A DNA stretch of 64,000 bases from the NCBI GenBank assembly GCA_964475415.1, contig CAYYWZ010000009.1, positions 25,540-89,539 of the forward strand, read 5' to 3'. The position numbers and the translations under genes are program-made. The notes under the pieces are model-generated. The model saw only the letters and a program-made list of their open reading frames with translations. It was not told where the DNA came from and made no database searches. Position 1 is the stretch's first letter, and each line of letters opens with the position of its first letter. This DNA is from CALCMJ01 sp964475415 (GTDB taxonomy: Bacteria; Bacteroidota; Bacteroidia; Chitinophagales; Saprospiraceae). Positions 1 to 9,231 of this stretch are shown here, piece after piece.

Positions 1-1
1 T

Positions 2-1429
2 ATCATTCTTATTACCCAGGGTTCATCGGAGTCTTCTATAAGTTTTGCTATAAAGTCGTCAGATCAGAAATTAGCAAAACAGTGTATAGAAGAAACGTTC
101 CGTCAGGAAATAAAAGAAAAATTTATCCAGCCTGTAGCAGTAGAAGACAAACTTTCGATAGTAGCTATAGTAAGTGAGCAAATGAAAAAATTGCCTGGTG
201 TTGCAGGAAAACTTTTCTCTAGCCTTGGAAAGGAGGGTGTAAATGTAATCGCTATTGCTCAGGGGTCATCTGAACTAAATATTTCTTTTGTTATAAAAAC
301 CGAAGAAGAAGAGAAAGCACTTAATCTTATTCATGATGCTTTTTTCCTTTCTTCAACTAAAAATGTACACTTATTTGTCATTGGTGTCGGTCTTATTGGA
401 GGCACATTGCTTAATCAGATACAAAGACAAGCTAAAAAACTCCAAGCTTCTCATGGCATCGAAATTAAACTTGTCGCACTTGCGAATTCTAAGAAAATGC
501 TTTTTGAAAAAAGTGGCTTAAACTTAAAAACTTGGAAAAATAAATTAATAAAAAGCAAGGTAATATCAGATACTAGTCAGTTTGTACATAATATGATTGC
601 AATGAATCTGCCTAATTCTATATTTATAGATAATACAGCAAATGCAAATATCCCGAAACTATATGAAAAAATTCTTTCGGAAAATATTTCTATCGTTACG
701 CCTAACAAAGTAGCCACTTCCTCTTCTATAAAAAACTACACTAAACTAAAATCTATAGCTAAGAAGAAAAATGTACATTTCTTATATGAGACTAATGTTG
801 GTGCAGGCCTACCTGTTATATCTACCATCAAAAATATGATGGCTAGTGGAGATAAACTGATTAGTCTAGAAGCGGTACTCTCAGGTTCTATATCCTATAT
901 TTTTAATAATTTCTCTTCGGAGAAAAAATTTAGTGCTATCGTAAAAGAAGCTCAGCAACTAGGGCTTACAGAGCCCGATCCTAGAGACGATCTTAACGGT
1001 ACAGATGTCAAAAGAAAAATAACGATCCTTTCTAGAGAGGCTGGGTACAACATAGATATGAAAGATGTAAAACTTAGTCCTTTACTTAATAAAGCTTGCA
1101 TGTCTGCAAAATCTGTGGAAGATTTTTTTATAGAGCTAGAAAAGGCTGATGAAAGCTTCACTAACCTTGTGAATAAAGCAGAATCGAAGGAAAAGGTATT
1201 AAGATTTATTGCGTCTTTCAAAAAAGGAAAATGTAGTGTTGCACTAGAAAGTGTCGACAATAAAAGTCCTTTCTTCGCTCTAGAAGGGAGTGACAATATG
1301 ATCGTGCTCACGACAGAGCGATACAGAACACGGCCACTTATTGTAAGAGGTCCTGGTGCTGGAGCAGATGTTACAGCGGCAGGTGTGTTTGCTGAAATTA
1401 TTCAAATTGCATCACATACAAATATATAA
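2..1429 (+). CDS. thrA: Bifunctional aspartokinase/homoserine dehydrogenase, 3' part
   Basis: The reading frame is open from base 2, so the gene enters from outside the window; the ATG at 182 is internal. The visible part begins inside the regulatory region: two ACT-type segments are seen (ITQGSSESSISFAIK near base 15 and IAQGSSELNISFVI near 258). The NAD(P)-binding homoserine dehydrogenase domain follows, with the glycine-rich VIGVGLIGG, the catalytic-lysine motif TPNK, YETNVGAGLPVI and EPDPRDDLNGTDVKRK, which closely match E. coli ThrA as I know it. The fused enzyme phosphorylates aspartate and reduces aspartate semialdehyde to homoserine. It is first in a thrABC operon, with thrB starting 3 bp after its stop. 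The kinase domain lies outside the window, so the fusion is inferred from the ACT-HSD order. Confidence 0.95.
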   Translation: MILITQGSSESSISFAIKSSDQKLAKQCIEETFRQEIKEKFIQPVAVEDKLSIVAIVSEQMKKLPGVAGKLFSSLGKEGVNVIAIAQGSSELNISFVIKTEEEEKALNLIHDAFFLSSTKNVHLFVIGVGLIGGTLLNQIQRQAKKLQASHGIEIKLVALANSKKMLFEKSGLNLKTWKNKLIKSKVISDTSQFVHNMIAMNLPNSIFIDNTANANIPKLYEKILSENISIVTPNKVATSSSIKNYTKLKSIAKKKNVHFLYETNVGAGLPVISTIKNMMASGDKLISLEAVLSGSISYIFNNFSSEKKFSAIVKEAQQLGLTEPDPRDDLNGTDVKRKITILSREAGYNIDMKDVKLSPLLNKACMSAKSVEDFFIELEKADESFTNLVNKAESKEKVLRFIASFKKGKCSVALESVDNKSPFFALEGSDNMIVLTTERYRTRPLIVRGPGAGADVTAAGVFAEIIQIASHTNI

Positions 1430-1432
1430 ACC

Positions 1433-2362
1433 ATGGATGGAGTTAAAGTTTTTGCACCAGCCAGTGTTGCCAATATCGCAGTAGGATACGATATTCTAGG
1501 TCTAGCCTTGGACCAGCCAGGAGATGATGTAGTTATCAACGAAGGAGACACTCCCGGTCTAAAAATAACAGAAATACGAGGAGCTAAAGGAAGACTACCC
1601 TACGAGATAGAAAAAAATACTGCTGGCTACTCCGCTATGCGCTTACTACAGCATCTAGGAAAAACGGATCTTCCAATACATATGGAAATACATAAGAAAA
1701 TGAAACTAGGAACGGGTATGGGCTCAAGTGCCGCTAGTGCCGTTGCTGGTGTATTCGGAATAAATGAATATCTAGGATGCCCACTCAGTAAGACAGAACT
1801 TCTTAGGTTCGCAGTGGAAGGAGAACAGATCGCTGACGGCGCTTTTCATGCAGACAATGTCGCGCCGAGCTTATTAGGTGGTCTTGTATTAATCAGAGAT
1901 AATGACACTCTGGATTTTAAAAAAATACATGTTCCTAAGGGATTATGTGTTACCATGATCTATCCTCATATCAAAATACTTACTCGAGATTCTAGGGCTG
2001 TTCTTAAGGAAACAGTTCCTTTATCTACAGTTATTAAGCAAACTGGAAATCTAGCCTCTTTTATTGCAGGTATGTTTACCTCAGATTTTGATCTGATAAG
2101 AAATAGCATGCAAGATCTGATGATAGAACCACAAAGAGCACATCTGATACCTCATTTTTATGACATTAAGGAAATTGCTCTTCATCATGGCGCCTTAGGA
2201 TTTAGTATAAGCGGAGCTGGACCATCTATGTTTGCACTATGTCAAAATACGATAGACGCAGAAAATATATTAAATAGCTCCTTAGCTCTACTAAAGGATA
2301 GAGATGTGAAATGCGATTGTTTCATATCTAATATAAACTTAGAAGGAGCATATAAATATTAA
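1433..2362 (+). CDS. thrB: Homoserine kinase
   Basis: GHMP-kinase family, 309 residues, the usual length. It phosphorylates homoserine to O-phosphohomoserine, the substrate of the next gene product. The N-terminus (VFAPASVANIAVGYDILGLA) is the typical GHMP start. The ATP-binding motif is LGTGMGSSAASAVAG at about residues 89-103, and a C-terminal GFSISGAGPSMFAL is the third GHMP motif. It sits between thrA and thrC with 3-bp gaps on either side, so the three genes are almost certainly cotranscribed and translationally linked. Cytoplasmic. Confidence 0.96.
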   Translation: MDGVKVFAPASVANIAVGYDILGLALDQPGDDVVINEGDTPGLKITEIRGAKGRLPYEIEKNTAGYSAMRLLQHLGKTDLPIHMEIHKKMKLGTGMGSSAASAVAGVFGINEYLGCPLSKTELLRFAVEGEQIADGAFHADNVAPSLLGGLVLIRDNDTLDFKKIHVPKGLCVTMIYPHIKILTRDSRAVLKETVPLSTVIKQTGNLASFIAGMFTSDFDLIRNSMQDLMIEPQRAHLIPHFYDIKEIALHHGALGFSISGAGPSMFALCQNTIDAENILNSSLALLKDRDVKCDCFISNINLEGAYKY

Positions 2363-2365
2363 TAG

Positions 2366-3664
2366 ATGAAACTTTATAGCACGAATAATAAAAATAATAT
2401 TGTTGGTCTAAAAGAAGCTGTATTAAAATCTTTAGCGACTGACAAGGGGCTGTATATGCCTGTCAATATTCCAAAGCTAAATTCAGATTTTCTAGATAAT
2501 TTGAAAATCTTTAGCTTTGAAGAAATAGCCTTACAAATTACTGCTAATCTTTTTGGCGATCTAATACCGCCATACGAATTGTGGAAAATTGTAAGCACTT
2601 CTATAAATTTCCCTGCTCCCGTTATCGAATTAGATGCTAGTATATCGACACTAGAATTATTCCATGGTCCCTCCTTAGCTTTTAAAGATTTTGGTGCCAG
2701 GTTCATGGCACAGCTTATGTCTTATTTTAATCAAGGATCTGATGACAAACTCACCATTCTTGTAGCGACTAGTGGAGATACAGGTGGCGCTGTTGCAGCA
2801 GGGTTTCTGGGTACCCCAGGAATAGAAGTAATTATCCTCTACCCTTCTGGAAGAGTTTCTGATCTACAAGAAAAACAATTGACAACACTAGGAAAGAATA
2901 TTTTTGCATGTGAAATAGAAGGCTCCTTCGATGATTGTCAGGCGATGGTAAAAGAAGCTTTTCTAGATCCCGACTTACAAGACAAATACAACTTAAGTTC
3001 TGCGAACTCGATAAACATAGCTAGACTCATCCCGCAGTCATTCTACTACTTCGAAGCTTACAAACAACTGCTACAACATAAGAAGGAGATTACTTTTTGT
3101 ATACCTTCAGGAAATTTTGGTAACCTTACTGCTGGTCTTCTAGCCAAGAAAATGGGTTTAGATATTCATCGGTTTATCGCTGCGACAAACTTAAACAAAG
3201 TTGTGCCAGAATACCTTTCCCTAGGAAAATACAATCCTAAAGAATCTATCTCCACAATTTCTAATGCCATGGATGTAGGTGCTCCCTCTAATTTCACAAG
3301 AATAATGTCTCTTTATAATAGTGACTGGAGATCTGTACAAAAAGATATAGCTGGTTATTTTTATAGTGATGAAGAAACGAAGCAGGCAATGAAAGAAATC
3401 CATAATAAGTATAATTACGTTGCCGATCCTCATGGAGCTGTAGGATACTCAGCATCACAAGCTTACCTTAAAGAAAACCCAGATCAGCACGTCTGCTTTC
3501 TAGAAACGGCTCACCCTTCCAAATTTCTTGAAATTGTGGAATCAACTTTAAATAAAAAACTTATTGTTCCAGAGAGATTATCTCGCTTGTCAAAAGAGGA
3601 AAAAATAGCAACGTTACTTCCTACCAGTTATAATAAGTTTAAAGAATACCTTTTAGATAGGTAG
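2366..3664 (+). CDS. thrC: Threonine synthase
   Basis: PLP-dependent fold-type II enzyme, 432 residues. It converts O-phosphohomoserine to threonine and phosphate. The PLP-lysine motif is HGPSLAFKDFGARFMAQL at about residues 99-116, and the phosphate-binding regions include ATSGDTGGAVAAGF and PSGNFGNLTAG. The pattern is that of the short bacterial threonine synthase. It is the last gene of the thr operon; the start lies 3 bp after the thrB stop. No clear terminator hairpin is visible directly downstream. Confidence 0.96.
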   Translation: MKLYSTNNKNNIVGLKEAVLKSLATDKGLYMPVNIPKLNSDFLDNLKIFSFEEIALQITANLFGDLIPPYELWKIVSTSINFPAPVIELDASISTLELFHGPSLAFKDFGARFMAQLMSYFNQGSDDKLTILVATSGDTGGAVAAGFLGTPGIEVIILYPSGRVSDLQEKQLTTLGKNIFACEIEGSFDDCQAMVKEAFLDPDLQDKYNLSSANSINIARLIPQSFYYFEAYKQLLQHKKEITFCIPSGNFGNLTAGLLAKKMGLDIHRFIAATNLNKVVPEYLSLGKYNPKESISTISNAMDVGAPSNFTRIMSLYNSDWRSVQKDIAGYFYSDEETKQAMKEIHNKYNYVADPHGAVGYSASQAYLKENPDQHVCFLETAHPSKFLEIVESTLNKKLIVPERLSRLSKEEKIATLLPTSYNKFKEYLLDR

Positions 3665-4010
3665 TTTTTATTTCCTGAACCCTATATCTATTTACTTCCT
3701 TTCGTACGGTCTAATACATTATTTAGATCTGTCGTGTACTTGTCTTTTATAAATAGGTCATAGTTTCACTTTACAATTATTTTAGTTTAATATTGTTGTA
3801 CCAAATAATGACAATCCAGTCATACGTACTCACCTTACTTATATTTTTTTGGATAGTGATCCTGTTTCATTTTTACAAATGAAGTAAAACATCTATCTCC
3901 TACCTCAAAATTAATTGGATACATCCCTATTTTATCATGCTTGTTGCTTGACATAAATTGCTGTGCGCATGATGTATTTTTTTTTAATTGTATACAAAAA
4001 TAATAATGAA
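3665..4010. other. Intergenic region, nothing recognised
   Basis: AT-rich spacer between thrC and the large surface protein. I see no ORF with coding character, no tRNA and no strong hairpin. It presumably holds the promoter of the downstream gene, but no confident TAnnTTTG element was found. Confidence 0.4.
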
Positions 4011-6371
4011 ATGAAACAGATTAAAAATTTACTAAGAAGACCTCAAAAAACTTCTATGAAAGAAATTCTTTCCTTTCTTTGTTTTTTTACCATCCTCTCC
4101 TATCAGACTCTTTTTGCCCAGTGTGACCCTGGGACAACACTTGCTGAGTTTACATGGGAAGGCGCAGCAACTGGTAGTCAGTCTGTGTGGAATGTTGACG
4201 ATGTAAGTAATACCTATACCGGTATCGATGGAACTAACCTTGATGTAACCCTTGATCTTGATGATCCTTTTGACCAAAACACAGATTCGGGAAACTTAAG
4301 TGATTTTGGCGACGCAACAGAAAGTAATGGTTTTTATGGACCTGGTTTTCTATCTTTTCAGATTACCTCCTCTGCCAGTAATCAAGACGTATGTTTTACT
4401 TACAATTTTTCTACGCCTGTGTATATAGGCGAATTTCTTATTCGTGATATAGATTCTAATGGCGAAGAAGGTGATAATGGTGAACTCCAATCTTTTCAAG
4501 ATCAAGTAACTTTATCAGCTACTGGGATCGGTGGTGCGAATGTACCTCTTACATTAACACCTGAAGGTGCTAATCCTGTTTTTACTATAACAGGACAAAC
4601 TGCTACGGGTAACTATACTGATGGCGTGGCCAATGGTGTAGCTCATACAGATCCGAACGGTGGTATACTAGCATCAACTCCAGAGCTACTTACCTCTCTA
4701 ACGCTATGTTACTCTAATGGTCCTGATGATTTAGATGGCCTAAGTAATAGTAATGCAATAGCAATTCCTGGATCTAACTTTTGTATTCCAGAACCTGCTA
4801 CTATTTCTGGTATTGTTGTAGATGATAATGGTGATCCTCTTGCAGGTGCAGTAGTAACACTACAAAATCTAGATGGTACTACAGCATTAGATCTTAATGG
4901 AAATCCTATTACTATAACAACGGGACCTGATGGAACGTACCTCTTTGAAGACGTGCCTCCGGGCGATTATAATATTGTAGAAAACGACCCTAGTGGATAT
5001 GTATCTGACAGTAGTAGCGATAATACTAATGATGGAGTCTTAGACGGTGAGACAGGTGCAGGTACAGATGAAAATACAATTCCTGTAAGTATAATTGGCG
5101 GAGAAGATGATACAGGAAATGATTTTGTAGATGAACTATTAACAGGTTCTATCTCTGGTACTGTTCTAGAAGATACCGATAATGATGGTGTGGGTNNNNN
5201 NNNNNNNNNNNNNNNNNNNNNNNNNNNNNNNNNNNNNNNNNNNNNNNNNNNNNNNNNNNNNNNNNNNNNNNNNNNNNNNNNNNNNNNNNNNNNNNCAGCT
5301 GCCGATGGTACCTACTCTTTTGATGACGTACCACCAGGAGATTACCAAGTTTCTGAAGTAGATGAAAATGGTTTTATTTCTGTCGGTGATACCGATGGTG
5401 CTAATGATAATATTATTGGTGACGGTACACCTATTAACGTTGTTGGGGGGGAAGACTCGCCTGGTAATGATTTCGTGGATGAGCAAACAGGTTCTATCTC
5501 TGGTACTGTTCTAGAAGATACCGATAATGATGGTGTGGGTGATATACCTATTGAGGGTGTTACCATTGCCTTATTAGACGACATGGGGAATCCTGTGCTT
5601 GATGATATGGGGAATCCTATAACTACTGTAACAGCTGCCGATGGTACCTACTCTTTTGATGACGTACCACCAGGAGATTACCAAGTACTTGAGTCAGATC
5701 CACCTGGATATGTTAGTGTATCAGACACGGATGGCGGTAATGACAATTGCATCGGTAACACGATGCCTATTAGCGTTACAGGCGGAGAAGATACTCCTGG
5801 TAATGATTTCGTGGATGCACCAATTGTTGTGCCAGTAGAACTTATAAGTTTTACAGCCGATATGAGAGATGCTTATGTAAATCTTGAATGGCTTACTGCT
5901 AATGAAACAAACAACAGCCACTTTGAGATAGAGAGATCCATAGATGGTTCTAACTTCCAAAAAATAGGTAAAGTTAATGGACAAATCAATTCACAGACTA
6001 AAAAGTCTTACAACTTTATTGATGCAGATATATCTGCTAATACTTTATACTATAGACTTAAACAAGTAGATCTAAATGGTTTCTATACGCACACAAAAAC
6101 GGTCGTAGTTGATATTGTTAAAGATAAAGATGAATTCAAGGCAACGATATTTCCTAATCCTGCAAGCTCCAAATTTATTATCAGTTACGAAAGTGATAAT
6201 AACGATTCAACCCAATTGAACATTTATAATTTGCAAGGTCAAATCATTATGACAAGAGAATATAGTTCTAATGTTAGTATTGATATTTCTTCACTTAATT
6301 CTGGTACTTATATTGTGCATCTTTCTAATCAGAAAGGCGAACAAATAATACGTAGAATTATTAAAAACTAA
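4011..6371 (+). CDS. T9SS-exported surface protein with SdrD/Cna-B-like repeat domains
   Basis: The open frame reaches back to 3963, but the ATG at 4011 gives a better signal peptide: a basic stretch, then FLCFFTILSYQTLFA and Q. A unique N-terminal beta domain (about residues 40-260) is followed by at least three Cna-B/SdrD-B-type modules, each with SG(I/T)V, GDPLAG-like, DGTYxFxDVPPGDY and GNDFVD signatures. A PVELISF...FEIERS.D module and a type A T9SS sorting tail (IFPNPASSKF to the C-terminus) close the protein. Cargo of this kind is exported by the Por machinery and attached to the cell surface or released; Cna-B stalks act as rigid spacers. A 100-N gap lies inside the second SdrD-B module, so copy number and true length are uncertain. 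Ligand unknown. The alternative start is 3963. Confidence 0.85.
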   Translation: MKQIKNLLRRPQKTSMKEILSFLCFFTILSYQTLFAQCDPGTTLAEFTWEGAATGSQSVWNVDDVSNTYTGIDGTNLDVTLDLDDPFDQNTDSGNLSDFGDATESNGFYGPGFLSFQITSSASNQDVCFTYNFSTPVYIGEFLIRDIDSNGEEGDNGELQSFQDQVTLSATGIGGANVPLTLTPEGANPVFTITGQTATGNYTDGVANGVAHTDPNGGILASTPELLTSLTLCYSNGPDDLDGLSNSNAIAIPGSNFCIPEPATISGIVVDDNGDPLAGAVVTLQNLDGTTALDLNGNPITITTGPDGTYLFEDVPPGDYNIVENDPSGYVSDSSSDNTNDGVLDGETGAGTDENTIPVSIIGGEDDTGNDFVDELLTGSISGTVLEDTDNDGVGXXXXXXXXXXXXXXXXXXXXXXXXXXXXXXXXXXAADGTYSFDDVPPGDYQVSEVDENGFISVGDTDGANDNIIGDGTPINVVGGEDSPGNDFVDEQTGSISGTVLEDTDNDGVGDIPIEGVTIALLDDMGNPVLDDMGNPITTVTAADGTYSFDDVPPGDYQVLESDPPGYVSVSDTDGGNDNCIGNTMPISVTGGEDTPGNDFVDAPIVVPVELISFTADMRDAYVNLEWLTANETNNSHFEIERSIDGSNFQKIGKVNGQINSQTKKSYNFIDADISANTLYYRLKQVDLNGFYTHTKTVVVDIVKDKDEFKATIFPNPASSKFIISYESDNNDSTQLNIYNLQGQIIMTREYSSNVSIDISSLNSGTYIVHLSNQKGEQIIRRIIKN
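5145..5819 (+). repeat. Near-identical tandem SdrD-B repeat units
   Basis: The 51-base stretch at 5145-5195, just before the N gap, recurs at 5490-5540. The segment after the gap (from 5296) recurs from 5632. Both units encode SGTVLEDTDNDGVG followed by AADGTYSFDDVPPGDYQV. The complete copy has 91 bases between these anchors, so one intact unit would be about 336 bp (112 residues). Near-identity at the nucleotide level points to recent duplication or gene conversion. Confidence 0.85.
5196..5295. other. Assembly gap (100 N) inside tandem repeats
   Basis: Exactly 100 N, the usual placeholder for an unknown distance. Both flanks are copies of the same repeat, so the gap is most simply a repeat the assembler could not resolve. 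The frame is kept across 100 N, and would also be kept if the gap were 91 bases as in the complete copy. Confidence 0.95.
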
Positions 6372-6391
6372 TTTAGTATTTTTTATACAAT

Positions 6392-6425
6392 AGCCTGCTT
6401 CTCAGTTGAGAAGTGGGCTTTTTTT
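6392..6425 (+). terminator. Rho-independent terminator after the SdrD-B gene
   Basis: A stem of CTTCTCA pairing with TGAGAAG, extended by outer AGCC/GGCT pairing with two mismatches, is followed by a run of seven T. It lies 20 bp after the stop codon. Confidence 0.85.
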
Positions 6426-6439
6426 ATGCCAATAAACAT

Positions 6440-7221
6440 TTACGCTTTATAAAATTTCCAGAAATAATTTACTTCAGGTATCGACAAAAAGTATATCCCC
6501 TTAGGTAGATGTGAAACTTGTAAACCTTCTTGATAGTTCGTCTGTATTATTTCCTGCCCCTGCGAACTATATATAATTATGTATTTATCTTCTCCCTCCA
6601 TCAATTATAAGTTCCGTATTTACTGGATTAGGATAAGGTCTTATTTTATTTGTATTATTTCTTTCTACATATCTTATATCGGAGTAGTTAACACTACCAT
6701 TAATATCTTCAATTTTAATTCTGTGAAATCTTATTGGCAGAGACGAAAAATCTTTATAGATGTTCTCCCTGTCTGTGAAAACATCTTCCTCTACCTGAAT
6801 CATACCTATTTTGTTAAAAACAATTCCATCTTTACCTCTCTCAATATTATATTACTCCACACCTAATTCCAGCATTTACTATTAAGGAACTATTACTATT
6901 TGAAAGTTTTTTTATAGAGGAGTTAATCAAATGAAAAGACCCCATATTCACTAATTGATCAATGAATAATTCGGAATTATCTAGGATTAATCCCTGTAAT
7001 ATTAATTCTAATCCTTCTATTATGACCGTGTCATAAATTATACATTCCGCAACAATATTAACGATATTTCTTTCGCCAGATTCATCGAATTCAAGAACAA
7101 CTACCCCTGGTTAGCTATCCCAGTTGGCTGGGTTTGTATAATCTCCGTCATTGATAAAAATGTAGACTTCGGCCTGTATAAAGAAAGGAGTAAATAGAAG
7201 TAGTAAAATTACTTTTCTCAT
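6440..7221 (-). pseudogene. Decayed small secreted protein with T9SS tail
   Basis: Read on the minus strand from the ATG at 7221, the sequence encodes a signal peptide (MRKVILLLLFTPFFIQA), then INDGDYTNPANWDS and an in-frame TAA at 7111-7113. The same frame resumes as PGVVVLEFDESGERN and continues to about 6860. A frameshift leads into NIERGKDGIVFNKIG and the RIKIEDINGSVNYSD segment with the sorting-tail start PYPNPVNTELIIDGG. A second frameshift near 6590 leads into YIIIYSSQGQEIIQ, LPKGIYFLSI and the stop at 6440. One nonsense codon and two frameshifts in an otherwise coherent T9SS-type protein show a recent pseudogene, or less likely several sequence errors. It resembles 'GDYTNPANW' outer-membrane cargo. 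Confidence 0.8.
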
Positions 7222-7255
7222 GCTAATGGTGTTTTAATCTAACTAAATATAATAA

Positions 7256-9070
7256 TTACACATCTATACCGATATTTCGCATGAGGGTAGTGGCGTTAAA
7301 ACTTTTTGATACACCATCTTTTATCTTATAATCAAAAGATAGCTTATCATTAAACACCTCTACTTCAAAACATTTATTCGTTAATTTTCCGTCTAATTCT
7401 TTTTCCATTTCTGCTAATCTAAGATCGTGGGTAGAAATTATTCCTGCACCACCATGCTTTAGTAATTGTACGATCATGGCCCTAGAACCCTTATGTCTAT
7501 CTTCTGTATTTGTTCCTTTTAAAATTTCATCTATAAGGAAAAAATTCTGTTGACCAGTATCTTTTACTGCATCTAGCACCATCTTAAGACGCTTAAGTTC
7601 TGCATAAAAACCTGAAGTATTTTCCTCCAAAGCATCAACTGTTCTCATGCTTGTAACTAGCTGTATATCAGGCAATTGTGCTTTTTTCGCACATACTTTT
7701 CCACCACAATATGCCATAATCAAATTTATTCCTAATGATCTCTGAAAGGTACTTTTTCCTGCCATATTAGATCCAGTAATAAGTAAAATATGTTGTTTAG
7801 ATTTGACATCTATATCATTATTTACTCTTGTTTTTCTATGGATAAGAGGATGACCTAGCTCTAGTGCATTATAATTACTACCCTCTCCTATTTCTGGAAA
7901 TATCCAGGAAGGATTATTATAAGCCACATTAGCCATACTGCATAAAAATTCCATCTCACCTAATGCTGCTGTCCATCTTTCTATTTTTTCTTTATTGACA
8001 TCTTTCCACTTTTCTAACTTTCTTAAAAAATGTAAATCCCATAAAGTAATAATATTAAACAAGGCGCCGAAAGCATTTGTTTTAATTTCTAACTGATCTA
8101 ATATCCAATCTAATTTTTTTAATTTATTAGAAGTATTACCATCTGTATTAATAAATTCTGATTGGAGTATTTTTAATTTTTCTGTATTAAAATTTTCTGT
8201 TTCTATTTTATTTATTAACCGCCCATATTTAGAAATATAGCGCATGCTTCTATTAGATAATTCTTGGAGCTTATTAATATTATCTAATTTATTTTTCCAT
8301 AATAATGCACATGGCAGATAAGCAATAATTGCATAATAAAAAGGATAATAATAAATAATTATCGCTGCTAATATTGTACCTATAATAGGCAAAAAATAGG
8401 ATAGAAAAATTAATTTACTATTCCCCTTTATTATATTTTCTGTTTCTTTCCAATCACGAATATTTTTATTTGATAATTTACTATCATCTATTTTTATTCC
8501 TTGACCTAAAAACATTTGTCTCCAATCCAGTTTAGAAATCAGCTCTGTAATAGCTATTTGATTTTGACTTATTTCCCGCTGAGATGATTTTGATAATAAC
8601 TTGCTAGCTAAGGTATCTTTTCCAAACTGTGTATTACATCTTTCTATGTATTGAAACAAAGATCGGTTTCCAAAAAGATCTAAATCTTGAGCATAAGGAT
8701 GTTCTTTATCCTCATAGTTATTTCCAGTTGATCTATCCGTATAATTATCATCTAGATATTGAATTTCTTTTTGGTTAAGCTCTACTACCCTATTAGCCTC
8801 TGTTAGTTGATCTGAATATTTACTATGCGTATCTATTATTTTCCTAAAGAGAAATATAAATAGATAAGTACACAAGACTCCTGCTATTATGCTTGCCTTA
8901 TATATTAGTATAAGCAAGGCAACAAAGGCTAAGAAGCTAAAAAACCTTATTAGACTCCATATACGCACTTTATCTTTTGTCTTTTGGACTATTTCAGCAT
9001 ACTTAGAAATCTGAACATTATACCGCTCTATAATTGTATCGATCATACTTGTTTGTACTTCTTTCTTCAA
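7256..9070 (-). CDS. Membrane-anchored MutS-family ATPase
   Basis: 604 residues. The C-terminal third is a MutS-type ABC ATPase: Walker A GSNMAGKST at residues 433-441, the FFLIDEIL Walker B, and the STHDL switch histidine. Unlike MutS or MutS2 it lacks recognisable mismatch-binding or Smr domains. Instead it has hydrophobic segments near residues 40-80 and 220-265, which should place it in the cytoplasmic membrane. Proteins of this layout are common in Bacteroidota and usually labelled 'DNA mismatch repair protein MutS' by homology only; their role is not known to me. Transcribed away from the parS region. Whether it acts on DNA is open. Confidence 0.85.
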   Translation of the reverse strand: MKKEVQTSMIDTIIERYNVQISKYAEIVQKTKDKVRIWSLIRFFSFLAFVALLILIYKASIIAGVLCTYLFIFLFRKIIDTHSKYSDQLTEANRVVELNQKEIQYLDDNYTDRSTGNNYEDKEHPYAQDLDLFGNRSLFQYIERCNTQFGKDTLASKLLSKSSQREISQNQIAITELISKLDWRQMFLGQGIKIDDSKLSNKNIRDWKETENIIKGNSKLIFLSYFLPIIGTILAAIIIYYYPFYYAIIAYLPCALLWKNKLDNINKLQELSNRSMRYISKYGRLINKIETENFNTEKLKILQSEFINTDGNTSNKLKKLDWILDQLEIKTNAFGALFNIITLWDLHFLRKLEKWKDVNKEKIERWTAALGEMEFLCSMANVAYNNPSWIFPEIGEGSNYNALELGHPLIHRKTRVNNDIDVKSKQHILLITGSNMAGKSTFQRSLGINLIMAYCGGKVCAKKAQLPDIQLVTSMRTVDALEENTSGFYAELKRLKMVLDAVKDTGQQNFFLIDEILKGTNTEDRHKGSRAMIVQLLKHGGAGIISTHDLRLAEMEKELDGKLTNKCFEVEVFNDKLSFDYKIKDGVSKSFNATTLMRNIGIDV

Positions 9071-9177
9071 GGTTATTTCTATTAGAAGGTAAAAATACTA
9101 TTTACATATTAATACTACCGAAACAGACCTTATGGTATTTATTGTATTAAAGATTAGCATTTACATTATATTCTATT

Positions 9178-9193
9178 TATTCCACGTGGAACC
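9178..9193. promoter_or_regulatory. parS: parS-like ParB-binding site 1
   Basis: Sixteen bases centred on CCACGTGG match the palindrome TGTTCCACGTGGAACA at 14 of 16 positions (mismatches at positions 2 and 16). This is the widely conserved chromosomal parS sequence. It lies between the MutS-like gene and the small frameshifted gene. Confidence 0.65.
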
Positions 9194-9231
9194 TCTATTA
9201 TTGGAATAGAAATTAATATTATATAACTACC

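Noticed and set aside
952..1311. 119-residue minus-strand frame within thrA
   Set aside because: Antisense of conserved homoserine dehydrogenase sequence, composition not protein-like.
5145..5819. Direct repeats considered as a CRISPR array or mobile element
   Set aside because: Units are in frame, about 336 bp, and encode SdrD-B domains of one protein.
6579..6866. 95-residue plus-strand frame in the decayed region
   Set aside because: Tyr/Ile-rich antisense of the minus-strand T9SS pseudogene, which explains the region better.
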